Shown: piece after piece, positions 36,411-47,128 of the stretch
Position numbering within the stretch: the stretch's first letter is position 1
Layout: every line of letters begins with the position of its first letter
Assembly (NCBI GenBank): GCA_032622095.1
Contig: CP136069.1
Span: 108,092,278-108,156,277, forward strand
DNA: 64,000 nt
Source of the DNA: Siphonodentalium dalli
Lineage: Eukaryota > Mollusca > Scaphopoda > Gadilida > Siphonodentaliidae
Direction of reading: 5' to 3'
Notes under the pieces: generated by a model
What the model was told of the DNA's origin: nothing
Seen by the model: only the letters and a program-made list of their open reading frames with translations
The model's database searches: none
Made by a program: the position numbers and the translations under genes

Positions 36411-36445
36411 TATAAATAGATCCCATTGAAAACAGCCAGTGCTTT
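36411..36445 (+). promoter_or_regulatory. Probable TATA-box core promoter
   Basis: TATAAATAG at 36411-36419 lies 73 bp before a strong-context ATG (ACAATGG at 36481-36487). That spacing would place transcription initiation near 36440 and give a leader of about 45 nt. It sits 45 bp outside the TA-flanked element. Confidence 0.5.
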
Positions 36446-36483
36446 GGAAAGTAAACAGAATTCACACCACAACTACAGCAACA

Positions 36484-38639
36484 ATGGCTACCTCCGTAGG
36501 CCAGCACATTGTTGTGGCTATCAATCTGGACGAATGTGTCAACGGTGAAAGCAAATGAAAGTGTCAATGACACTGTAGCTCAACTTAGGTAGGGGAATAA
36601 TTTAATGGTCGACAGTAAATGGAGGAATAGGAAAAGTGTTAATTGAAATGTCTAAGTAAGACTAGATGTACATGTCAATATCAACATTCATAACAGGTTT
36701 CATAATGATCGGATCAGGGATGTGGTGATTATGGTGTACCAAAGGATTTATTGATGCAAAGAGTAAATTCTAAAATGGCCACCGGCAGCCATGTTTTTTT
36801 CCGAATTACCCCAAAATGACTTGTTCCCATCTACAGCCTTTACAAATCTCATAATGATCTGATCAAAGGTATGACCTGTAGCCTGTGCCAATGGATTTAG
36901 TCATGCAAAGAGTAAAATCCAAGATGGCTGCTGGCGGCCATGTTTTTCGGCTGAACGACCCCAAAATGACTCGTTTCCCATCTACATGTCATTGTTAACA
37001 TACATGACAAATTTCATGAAGTTCCGACCAAAGCTACGACCTGTAGCCCGCACCAAAGGATTTATTCAAGCAAAGAGTAAAATCCAATATGGCTGCTGGC
37101 GGACATGTTTTTTAGCCAAACGACCCCAAAATGACTCGATCCCATCTACATGTTAATATTAACATCCATGATAAATATCATGATGATCAGACAAACAGTA
37201 CGACCTGTAGCCCGTGCCAATGGATTGAATTTTGAAATCCAAGATGGCTGCCAGCGGCCATGTTTTTTGGCCGTATGACCCCAAAATGACTCGTTCCCAT
37301 ATACATGTCAATATCAATATTCATGGCAAATTTCATAAAGGTCAGACCAAAGGTACGACCTGTAACCCGCGCCAAAGGATTTAGTCATGCAAAGAGTAAA
37401 ATCCAAGATGGCTGCTGGCGGCCATGTTTTTTGGCCGAACGACCCCAAAATCAATCGTTCTTATCTACATGTCATTGTTAACATCCATGACAAATTTCAT
37501 GAAGTTCTGACCAAAGCTACAACCTGTAGCCCGCGCCAAAGAATTTAGTCATGCAAAGAGTAAAATCCAAGATGGCTGCTGGCGGCCATGTTTTTTGGCT
37601 GAACGACCCCAAAATGACTCGTTCCCATCTACATGTCAATATTAACATCCATGACAAATTTCATGATGATCAGACGAACAGCACGACCTGTAGCCCGCGC
37701 CAATGGATTGAATTTTGACATCCAAAATGGCCACCAGCGGCCATGTTTTTTGACCGAATGACCCCAAAATGACTCGTTCCCATCTACATGTCAATGTCAA
37801 CATTCATGATAAAATTCATAAAGATCAGACCATAGGTACGACCTGTAGCCCGCGCCAAAGGATTTAGTCATGCCAAGAGTAAAATCCATGATGGCTGCTG
37901 GCGGCCATGTTTTTTGGCCGAACAACCCCAAAATCACTCGTTCCCATCTCATGTCATTGTTAACATCCATGACAAATTTCATGAAGTTCCGATCAAAACT
38001 ACGACCTGTAGCCTGCGCCAAATGATTTAGTCATGCAAATAGTAAAATCCAAAATGGCCACCAGCAGCCATGTTTTTTGGCCCCAAAATGACTCGTTCCC
38101 ATCTACATGTCAATGTCAACATTCATGCAAAATTTCATAAAGATCAGACCAAAGGTACGACCTGTAGCCCGCGCCAAAGGAAATTGTTGACGGACACACG
38201 CACACACGGACACATGGACGACGGACGCCAAGCCATGGCAATAGCTCAAACTTACAAAAGTAAGTTGAGCTAAAAAGAGATCAGATCGATAGACAACGAA
38301 GCCAAAATTGAAGAACTCTTCTTTTTAATCCACCCGGATAAGACTGACTTCAGTAAAGTTAAAGTGAGGTGCCGTACATCGCCATTCAACATAAACCATA
38401 TTGAGTTTGTTTGCGGTGATAGAGAGATCGTGGAACAACAGATAGAACATGATACTATGGAAATCACAATAGAACTACCATACTATAGTTCTGGTCTGGT
38501 CTGTATTCAGTGTGGTGGGGGAGGTGGGTTTGTAAAACCGTCATTGCGTGATCAGTACAAGACCGTGACACTGATATGTGCAAAGTGTAGCGATGCTGGA
38601 CTAATTCCAGTTGTCACCAGGCCATATGGAAAATATTAA
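36484..38639 (+). pseudogene. Small two-CxxC protein gene of unknown function, split by a pearl-like element
   Basis: The ATG at 36484 opens MATSVGQHIVVAINLDECVN then GESK before a TGA at 36556, exactly where a family B element begins. The same phase is open from 38274, right after that element, with EIRSIDNEAKIEELFFLIHP, DKTDFSKVKVRCRTSPFNIN, then CIQCGGGGGFVKP and CAKCSDAGLIPVV, ending at TAA 38637-38639. Uninterrupted it would encode about 145 residues with two CxxC pairs about 30 residues apart, like a zinc ribbon. A TATA box and a good start context precede it. I do not recognise the family. Either the insertion killed the gene, or the element lies in an intron (a GGTGAA donor-like site at 36544 exists, but no good acceptor). 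It lies antisense in the large UBR5 intron. Confidence 0.6.
36556..38273 (+). mobile_element. Pearl-like element, family B (1.7 kb), inserted in the small gene
   Basis: The left end TGAAAGTGTCAATGACACTG and right hairpin TAGCTCAAAC...GTTGAGCTAA match the copy at 6687-7704. Between them are about nine units of 165 bp and a CACGGACACATGGACGACGG tract. No target-site duplication is obvious; A residues flank both ends, compatible with Helitron/Helentron-style insertion (inference). The exact ends are uncertain by a few bases. Confidence 0.75.
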
Positions 38640-39420
38640 AGAATGTTTCAAGAGAATACTATATCATCTGTAACTTTGAATCTGAGTTTCTTGTTTCTAT
38701 ATCCCATGGGTTGACCACCTTGAGACTAAGAAGTTCATAATGTTGGCTCATATCAAGTATTATACACGTATTTTTAAAGATACTGAACAAAAAAAGTTAA
38801 CAACTAAAAAAAGTTAAGCCTACCTACCCTAATTTTTTTCAGCTCGTTAGCGGAAACAAAAGTCTTTTTTTTTTAGGCCACTTAGATAAGACTCCAGCAA
38901 ATTCGCCAAATTGTGATGTGAAAAATTAAAGAATTGACTGCGTAAAACGTGTGTTATGTTTTATTTTAATTGCGTGTGTCAGTAAGCGGAGAGGCGAACC
39001 ACGTGCAAGACGTGCCATTTTCAAAAATAATGATTCAACGCATTTCGTTATCTGCATTTTAAGAATTATCTTGCCAATTTTATATTGAGTATAATTGATA
39101 AAAAATATAAAGGGAGAATTATATTTATTGGCCATAGTTTTGAGAACAAATTTATTCTTGAATGAAGAAGACATATATCCTGGCAGTGCGAATTGTTTAC
39201 AAGATACTGATGGAGCCAAAAAATAAGGGCAAATCAGGTGGGACAAGAGCACGCCGTCGGGCGTGGCATAATGCGGGAGTAGAGTGGGGCAAGGTTTAAT
39301 TCATTTGTTTGAAACCTTTGACTTAAGACAAAATAATAACAAAAATAAAACACAATAACTTCAAGTGTGGTATTTTTGACTGAAAAATTCTAATACCAAA
39401 TTTTGTTATCAATCAGAAAC
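38640..39420. other. Flank of the small gene, nothing recognised
   Basis: AT-rich sequence; a minus-strand open frame of 108 codons (38926-39252) lacks recognisable features. No AATAAA was found directly downstream of 38639. Confidence 0.4.
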
Positions 39421-40050
39421 CTCAAAATACTAAAGTTATCATCGGGAAACCGCAAATCAGGTCAAATCTAAGTCGAAAAAGGGGCATAACTCAGTCAAAA
39501 TCATGCAGACGAAACCCATATTTCGAACTTGATCTGTATTTGGGGCGGTAAACTAATATACCAAATTTGGTTCAGTTCACTTGATTCAATCTAAAGTTAT
39601 CATCCAGAAACTGCAAATCAGGTAAATTCTAAGTCGAAAAAGGGGCATACTCAGTCAAAATCATGAGGACAAAACCCATATTCGAATTTGATCTGTATTT
39701 TGGTGTGGTAAACTAACATAACAAATTTGGTTCAGTTCACTCAGTCAAAATCATGAGGACGAAACCCATATTCGAATTTGATCTGTATTTTGGTGTGGTA
39801 AACAAACATAACAAATTTGGTTCAGTTCACTCGTAAATATGTGCTGTATCTGTACTATACTTTGCAAAAATATGTGCAGATATGTGCTGTATCTGTACTA
39901 TACTGTGCTATACTTTGCAAAAATAATTCAATGGACAATTTAATAACTTCAAATCAAAACTTTAAACGTGTACAGTTTATCTCTTTGCAAAAATAATTCA
40001 ATGGACAATTTAATAACTTCAAATCAAAACTTTAAACGTGTACAGTTTTA
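39421..40050 (+). repeat. Family D-related units and an exact-looking 72-bp duplication
   Basis: Units with 'aagtcgaaaaaggggcata', 'gaaacccatattcgaa' and 'accaaatttggttcagttcact' run from 39440 to 39835, the last one shortened to about 93 bp. From 39911, 'ctttgcaaaaataattcaatggac...cgtgtacagttta' is repeated at 39983. Confidence 0.75.
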
Positions 40051-40211
40051 ACTCTTTTAAACAACCATCCACCCCAATAAAAATGCACGTACGAAGGAAG
40101 CTATGGACAAATCCAAAAGTAATGTCAACATATTGAACCGAAAACAGAAACATATATAGTAAACAAAACAACATGCTCGATTCATCGATTATCAAAACAG
40201 ACATACTTTTT

Positions 40212-40440
40212 CGTGAAATATACGGGTAAATTATCGGAAATGGGTTATCAGAAAGTTATCCGCAATACGCTATATCACTTTTGGACTTTTATCGGGAAAT
40301 ATTCGGAAATTCAGCATGTTACCGGAATATTTAGATGCGGTATCGGAATATATTCGGGAAATCTGGGACCGCTCTATCGGAATCTATCGGGAAAGTCGGA
40401 AAATAGTTTTTGAGTTATCGGAATAGTTATCGGGATCACG
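40212..40440 (+). repeat. TATCGGAA-rich phased repeat
   Basis: Dense ATCGGAA/ATCGGGAA words at roughly 9-13 bp spacing, similar in style to the interior of the MITE at 22790-23559. No termini were identified. Confidence 0.55.
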
Positions 40441-40561
40441 ATAGTAGTTTTGAGATGACGCTTTACTTGACAACAAAATAATCAGCAAATTCTAAGTAAA
40501 AAAAAGTCTCGTCAGAAATGGTTGAACCGGAACCAAATTCAATAAAAGGTCGCAGACCACA

Positions 40562-41489
40562 TGTCCCCCGACTCGAGTGGTAAACTTCATGATTGGATTT
40601 GTTAGAAGGATACTATTTGCAACAATGTTATACAGTATATAGATGTTGCAAACCACCGCAAAATTTCTTCGCAAAATTTCTTGGACAAAACAACCCAATG
40701 AACAAACGCATGCAAACGCGAAAAAAATGATATTTTTGTATTAGCTATATAGATGTTGCAAATCACCAACATGTTAGGAACAATATCCCAGAGTTTCAAA
40801 TCTCTACATTTAAAACTGTAGGAGGAGTTGCTTACACCATGAAGGTACCCAATCTCATCCAAAAGGCAAAAATGTTCCAAATTTTCTAAGTCGAAAACCC
40901 CCCAAAAATATGGAACAAATTATATTTTTTATTAGCTATATAGATGTTGCAAATCACCAACATGTTAGGAACAATATCCCAGAGTTTCAAATCTCTACAT
41001 TTAAAACTGTAGGAGGAGTTGATTACACCATGAAGGTACCCAATCTCATCCAAAAGGCAAAAATGTTCCAAATTTTCTAAGTCGAAAACCCCTCAAAAAT
41101 ATGGAAAAAATTATATTTTTGATTAGCTATATAGATGTTGCAAATCACCAACATGTTAGGAACAATATCCCAGAGTTTCAAATCTCTACATTTAAAACTG
41201 TAGGAGGAGTTGATTACACCATGAAGGTACCCAATCTCATCCAAAAGGCAAAAATGTTCCAAATTTTCTAAGTCGAAAACCCCCCCAAAAATATGGAAAA
41301 AATTATATTTTTGATTAGCTATATAGATGTTGCAAATCACCAACATGTTAGGAACAATATCCCAGAGTTTCAAATCTCTACGTTTAAAACTGTAGGAGGA
41401 GTTGATTACGCCATGAAGGTACCCAATCTCGGACGCACGGACGGACGAGGGTCATTTCTATAGTCCTCCAACGGAAACGTCGGGGGACA
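40562..41489 (+). mobile_element. Pearl-like element, family E, with 11-bp TIRs
   Basis: TGTCCCCCGAC at 40562 and GTCGGGGGACA at 41479-41489 are perfect inverted termini. The core is about four near-identical units of 183 bp ('aaatcaccaacatgttagga', 'gtaggaggagttgattacacc'), followed by GGACGCACGGACGGACGAGG and a terminal hairpin around 41463-41489. Repetitive minus-strand open frames here are not genes. Confidence 0.85.
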
Positions 41490-42121
41490 AAAATGACCAG
41501 AACTTTCTTATATGAAGACTATATACAAATAATTACACCCACTTCATTGTCTATTGTAAATTGCCATTGAGTTTATCAAAGCTAATGTAATTATATCGGA
41601 TAATTACATTAGATCGAGATTTTATCAGTGCAACAAAAACGACCCAAAAGTACTTGAGCGCAATGATATTTGTAGTCCGTTGCATAGCAACTAGGGACGC
41701 TATTTTCTTCACACTTGCTTCGCAGTACACATTTTATTTTCACGAACGGTATGAAAGCCAATAAAAGAATAATAAATAAATATCCAAATAAAGACAATGC
41801 CACAATGAAATAAACATTCCCAAGCTGTTGACAGAGCATAAATTTGGTCGTATTTGCGACATTTCGTTACGAAATGCAAGGCTAAACTTACACAACTTTT
41901 CGTTTCATTTATTTACATTTTCACACCGCATAGGCCATGATTTTTAAAAGACCACGGGAGCTTGGAACTTGATCAAATTGATCAACAACTGCCTTAATTA
42001 GACTAATTAGCAATGTTTTGGTCATAATGCTGGGCCAAAATTTGCTAATAATGAAGTTATTGATCAAGTTCCATACTGCAATGGTATTGGTATGACCATT
42101 ACGACACAAGTCCATGCATGG

Positions 42122-43686
42122 TAGTGTTGAAACGATTAGCGATTTTAAGGAATCGACTAGTCGCCAGAGGTAATCGACTACTAGTCGACTAGTCAGACCC
42201 CTTCTAAGAGTTCCCGTTTCTATGGCCATATGACGTATAAAATGGGCCATGTGGCAGTTTCGAGTATCCAACTCTTCCGTGTCAAAACGGAAAGCACGTG
42301 AACTATGTAATCTCCGTTTTGCCCGTGAGTCTCCCAATTTGATGTATTAAACCCGGCTCTCCTGCAACCTCCATATAATCTCACGGTTTGGGGAATGCAG
42401 GTAATAAAAACATTTTATTTAAACAAAAATTGTCGCCGGTAACCTGGAAATAAATTGGCAAGTCTTGTTTGTAAGTAAGTAAGAACGAGATGTCAGGTGT
42501 ATTCTATTGTCTCTCTGAATTGGCGCCTCATGTGTCGCGAGGGGTGGGGGGTTGGGGGGGTATGGGTATAAGAACTAGAGGTGTGACTGTCTCAATGGGA
42601 CTACGGATACCCCCCTGTTTTTAAAATACTAAGATGTTTCACATGTCAGTAAACATTTAGTTAAAATAATAAAATAACAGTTCCCATTGCAGGTGTACAA
42701 CCATAACCCTAATCTTAAACCTATTCACCGAAAAATGTAGGAATAAAAGCTTGGACAAAATTATGTATGTTGCGAAAAAAATTCTAAGTCGAAAAAGGGG
42801 AATAACTCCATCTAAAAATGTCGGACAGACGTCATAATCGCAGGTGCACAAGTTCCCATGGTACTAAATATCTGTGCCACGTTTTTTAAAAATTGACTGA
42901 TAAATGTAGGAATAAAAGCTCGGACAAAAGTATACATGTTGCGAAAATTTTCTAAGTCGTAAAAGGGGGGATAACTCCACGAAAAAAAGTCTGACAGACG
43001 TCATAATCGCAGGTGCACAGGTTCCCATGTTGGATGATGTCTGTGCCATGTTTCACAACAATTGATCAAAAAACAACTGAGAAAAACTCCGGACAAATTT
43101 GTGTCCACGGACGGACGGACAGACAAGCTGACTCCAGTATACCCCCCTTAACTTCGTTGCGGGGGGGGGTATAATGATCTAGAATTTATTCAGTTACTAC
43201 TGAGTTGGCTTTACCAGCTTGACTTGTCGCGAATTGTGTTTCGTATATCATTGAAGCCATTTTGCTGCATCATTACTCTAGTATTACACGTGCAACAGTG
43301 AAAAGTTATCACTGGTCAATTGTGTCCCATGGAACTAGACAGTGTTCAGTCGGCAGCGACACTTTGAACATGTCTTTGATGATCAACATAAAAGAAACTG
43401 CGCCTACATGTGCATATATACATTGGGTTCAGTTCAGGTCATGGAGTTCACCGCCCTTGCATGACTGGCAGTGGTATCGTTAAAGGAACAATGCAATAAG
43501 GCTTTAAGAAGTTAATATGTGTTAACTGTTACAGATTACATGATAATATGGCCGAGCAATGGCACTGCTGTCATGATAGCACATAGGTACTGCTTTTTCC
43601 CCTGACTAGTCGACTAGCAGATTTCGGGATCGACTAATATAATAATCGCATCGATTTTGACTAGTCGATTAATCGTTTCAACACTA
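42122..43686. mobile_element. Non-autonomous hAT element (1565 bp)
   Basis: The termini TAGTGTTGAAACGATTA and TAATCGTTTCAACACTA are perfect inverted repeats flanked by a perfect 8-bp duplication ATGCATGG (42114-42121 and 43687-43694). Subterminal zones on both sides carry several GACTAGTCG palindromes. A family F element is nested at 42572-43174. No transposase. Confidence 0.92.
42572..43174 (+). repeat. Pearl-like element, family F, nested in the hAT
   Basis: Same start (AACTAGAGGTGTGACTGT, GGATACCCCCC), units, GGACGGACGGACAGAC tract and end hairpin (TATACCCCCC...GGGGGGGTATA) as 34916-35768, but with one leader copy. Confidence 0.8.
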
Positions 43687-43799
43687 ATGCATGGTACATT
43701 ACATTATAATTTTCTGTCATGTCAACAATTTATAAATTATATATATACTGTGATGATACTGTTTAATTATTGTTTACAAATATTCCCAAACATTGTACC

Positions 43800-43896
43800 C
43801 AGTCCCCTAGATCATGCCATGAATCTCTACTCTGGCTGACGCCCGTGTCTACAGCGTCAGCCAGATTAGAGATTCATGGCATAATCTACCAGTCCC
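43800..43896. repeat. Perfect-looking foldback hairpin with 43-nt arms
   Basis: AGTCCCCTAGATCATGCCAT...GGCTGACGC (43801-43842) pairs with GCGTCAGCC...ATGGCATAATCTACCAGTCC (43853-43896) around a loop of about 10 nt. It borders the tandem array beginning at 43892. Confidence 0.8.
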
Positions 43897-44600
43897 CGTG
43901 AGAAAACCGCAGCAGATTTTTCTCCATTCGCCTCCATGTAGCAATATGTTACAAACCTTTACGTGATTTCTGAGATTCCAGAGACTGTCCCTACAGGCTA
44001 CAGAGCCAGAGGAGTAGAGGACCCTACAAACTTACTAATACAAGGTCCCTGTTAAAAATGCAGCATGTTTCTTCACCGCGTTTCAGTGTAATGATATGTG
44101 CAAAGTGTTACGAAGTGTAAGTTGTAAACGGTACGTGTTACAAATAATATAAAGTCCTCATAAGAAAACCGCAGCATATTTTTTAAACTCATCTCAATGC
44201 AGCGATATGTTACAAAGTGTTACGAAGCATTACGTAAATTATTTTTGCGATCCATAGATACCGCTTGTAGACAGATGTTACAAATGATATAAAGTCCCTG
44301 TGAGAAAACCGCAGTATATTTTTTCATATCATCCGAGTGTAGTGATAAGTTATGTTACAAAGTTTTACGAAGCATTACGTCATGTGATTTCTGAGATCCA
44401 CAGAGACCGCTCGTTGATGGGTGTATGCAAATGATGTAAAGTCCCTATGAGAAAACCAAGGATATTTCTTCAACTCGTCTCAGTGTAGTTACGAAGGTTT
44501 ATGTGATTTATGAGCTTTCACAGAACGATGTACCGCTCGTAGACGAGTGTCCAAATTATTGTTCAACGCAAAGTTCCCAAGTCCCCATGAGAATAACAGC
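43892..44600 (+). repeat. Tandem array of about 140-bp units ('agtccctgtgagaaaacc')
   Basis: Six unit starts near 43892, 44044, 44152, 44292, 44439 and 44578 share 'aagtccctgtgagaaaaccgcag' plus 'atgttacaaagtgttacgaag'. Units are diverged. No GGAC tail is present. Confidence 0.7.
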
Positions 44601-44880
44601 AGAATTTTCTCTTTTTTTAATAATCACTTTGAATTTTACCAAATATATTAGTTTTTGATAAATAAATCATCTTGAAATTACTTAAATACCATGATAGTTT
44701 ATTCTTCTGAAAACTTGTTTGTGTATACTGTACTAACTGTGGAGCGAAAAATCGAAATAGAAAAATATTTGGCTCAATGCCGAAAGATAGGAGAATTCCT
44801 ATAAGAAAATGTTCACTAAACTTATTGATGAGTCCTAGTTGACATATGGAGACTAAATGTATTCCAAAATTCTGCTAATA

Positions 44881-45065
44881 ATGTTTCATTTTCCTCCAAC
44901 GATGGCAAAGTTTATTAATTTTGGTTTCGTCCTTGACATATACGCTTCGGGAAAAACCCACTCGATCTATTAATTGATCGATATGATTCGGACGAAAACG
45001 GGGAGATGTTTTCGGCTCAAGTCATCACAAATCCTATTCGAACAGTGACTCTGTTTCGGTCCGTT
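44881..45065 (+). repeat. Dispersed repeat shared with 51388-51567
   Basis: About 180 bp in common: 'cattttcctccaacgatggc', 'cgcttcgggaaaaaccca', 'gattcggacgaaaacggg', 'cctattcgaacagtgactct'. Superfamily not identified. Confidence 0.75.
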
Positions 45066-45156
45066 ATTTGAGAACATATAGTTCCATGCTTCAACTGTCT
45101 TTCAAGGGCGAAAATGTTTTTAATATCAATATATAACAATTAATGGTATTATTATA

Positions 45157-45283
45157 AGAAATAATCTCGGTTTCCTATGTAATTACACAGTCTAAATGCA
45201 TATGTCGAATCACAAACTCTTTTTATATGCCTTTAGACTGTGTAATTACATTAGAAAACCGAGATTATTCCTTAAAGATTCAC
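45157..45283. repeat. Foldback element with 45-nt arms
   Basis: AGAAATAATCTCGGTTTCCT... pairs with ...AGAAAACCGAGATTATTCCT, with GTAATTACACAGTCTAAA facing TTTAGACTGTGTAATTAC inside. A short related inverted pair CTAATGTAATTAT...ATAATTACATTAG lies at 41582-41612. Confidence 0.75.
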
Positions 45284-45993
45284 GAAATTCTGTCAAATAT
45301 TAATAAAGTTATCCTGACAACAAATTACGGTGAGAAAGACGGTCGGAAGGAAGAACGAACATTGCTCAATAGGCATTGGAAGTAGTGTTGAGATTGTTTA
45401 ACGAACAAACGCTTGCACTAATACACCAATTCACTATAAGCCCCTGCAAATATTAGATATTGGTTGTTTTTCAATTCGACCTCAATTCTAATTCGATTCC
45501 ACTTTGAAACTATGAATAGTACTTTTGAAAACTTCAAAACGTTATGCAATTGTTGGTGACACAACTGCAGCAAAGTATAACAAGATCATCGATTGGGCAT
45601 GGCAAATTACGACCGCGATAATTCCAACAAAGGGCCATAACTCTAGTGAAAATTCTTACTTGACCACTATTTTGAGCTACACATTATTCCCTTTTGTTCA
45701 GACATACCAAAGTTTTCATCCTAAAATAAGTGCAAATTCCAACAAAAATGGCCATGACTCTGGTAAAAATTGGCGGGCTGAAAACATACTTTATAATATT
45801 GGCAACCAAGATCGTGAAATATTTTATTCATTTTCAATTTTTTTAGAGCTTTTCTATTCATTTGAGTCGATTGAAAACCTGGTATTTGTAGGGGCCAAAT
45901 TCATTAATAGACAAAAAGTGATGGGTTAGGCATAGCTTCCCATCAGAAGATCATGAGCTGAAATCATTATTGAAATCACCAAAGAAAACTTAC
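45284..45993. other. UBR5 intron next to the exon, repeat-derived open frame
   Basis: The open frame 45525-45929 contains the repeat phrases 'aaagggccataactct' and 'aaaaatggccatgactct', so it is treated as diverged family D-like sequence and not a gene. Confidence 0.45.
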
Positions 45994-46151
45994 CACCAGA
46001 AGAGTGAGCCACTTTCTAGTTGGGCACATGTGTTGAAATCAGATGTATGTATTGATAAAATTTTATCAGACTGGAACTCAGGAAATGCTTGAGCTGTGTG
46101 TTCCAGCTTTGAGGCCACATAATTGAGGGACTCATCTACAAATGTGGCAAC
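45994..46151 (-). CDS. UBR5: UBR5 E3 ubiquitin ligase, internal coding exon (first in window)
   Basis: This 158-nt exon has acceptor TTTGCAG at 46152-46158 and donor TG|GTAAGT at 45993-45988. Two of the three frames contain stops; the open one starts VATFVDESLNYVASKLEHTA, continues QAFPEFQSDKILSIHTSDF and ends NTCAQLESGSLFW plus two bases of a split tryptophan codon. Vertebrate UBR5 has the corresponding VATWVDE, VASKLEHTAQ and YTCAQLENSLYWWG, so this is a beta-propeller blade segment of the N-terminal half. The split codon is completed by the exon at 11409, 34.6 kb away. The exon encoding the preceding ENNK-type sequence was not found up to 64000 and probably lies beyond the window. Confidence 0.93.
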
Positions 46152-47124
46152 CTGCAAAGAGCAAATAATGTAATATTAGAATATCTTATTATAGAATATA
46201 TTATGTGCCGATCTAAAAATCTCAAACCAATTACCAGAAGACATTTTTAACATAAATAAAATACCCCTTGGCCACACATCCCCTGAAAAAGATGTTTTTT
46301 TTTTTTGGTCCGGTGGCATTTTTTAAAATAATCAATTAAATTATGGCGATAATCGTAGGATAAAATTTTGCTTCCAACTATCCAGCTCTGTTAGATATTA
46401 TTGGACAGGACTAAAATTCAAACTATTTTTACATAATTAATCTACATACCTAATTTGAAAATATTGAAATAACTCAACAAATTCTGAGTAAAAATAACTA
46501 AAGTTATAATCTGTACATCATAATAATCAGCAAATTATAAGTTTATCATCGATGACACCGGACGTTTTGTTTACCTGAGCTAACTTGAAATGACACCAGT
46601 GTTTCAACCTTGACATTGCTGCATTCAGCTGATGTCAATACCTTCATGTAAAATGAATCAATTAACAAACAAATTTGTGCCTATTATCGCAGGGCCAATT
46701 CAGAAGCATCCTTATGAACTACCATTTTGACTTCACGATTGAGTTTGGGAATTTCACACAAACTGAATTACATAACATTAATTGATACCACTCACATGGT
46801 CACTACATCTAAATCGCATTGGATGCCAATATATATGATAGCAAACTTAATCACCCCATTTACTTTTATTGAGTAATATATGTGTTGGGGGCTAACAATA
46901 TAACTATGTGAATAGGCATCTTTAGGATGTAGAAACCAATCAAGAGAAGGTAATTAACAGTTTTCTGACCAATCAAGACTTGGTACCCTTTGAGACAAGA
47001 AACTAATTTTGATATAGTTGGAAGGAACAAGAGAGTCAATGACTGTCGGGTCGCTCACCTGACAATAAAGACTGAGAAGTTTGGGACTCTGAAGACTACA
47101 ACAGTCAGTAATTGTCAATATCAC
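46152..47124. other. Upstream UBR5 intron, nothing else recognised
   Basis: No further exon with matching phase and UBR5-like sequence was found. Positions 47035-47125 carry the short repeat also at 1245-1345 and 4410-4500. Confidence 0.45.
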
Positions 47125-47128
47125 TTAA

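Larger units (their letters stand above)
11410..45993 (-). other. Large UBR5 intron (about 34.6 kb)
   Basis: This interval separates two phase-compatible UBR5 exons, with donor GGTAAGT at 45993 and acceptor TTTTCAG at 11410. It contains nearly all the mobile elements of the window: the LINE, the DIRS/hAT/MITE nest, satellites, pearl-like elements, the TA-flanked element, a small TATA-driven gene and a second hAT. No UBR5 coding sequence is missing between the flanking exons. Confidence 0.85.

Noticed and set aside
40602-41373. Repeated minus-strand open frames (MEHFCLLDEIGY...)
   Set aside because: Same sequence in every 183-bp unit of family E; no start, domain or codon-bias evidence.
45525-45929. 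134-codon open frame next to a UBR5 exon
   Set aside because: Contains repeat phrases of the 'ggccataactct' type at two points, so it is diverged repeat sequence.
46550-46640. Exon-like minus-strand stretch ending CTCAG|GTAAAC
   Set aside because: The 18-residue peptide does not fit UBR5 and the sequence contains a TTAGCTCAGGTAAAC word like a repeat terminus.
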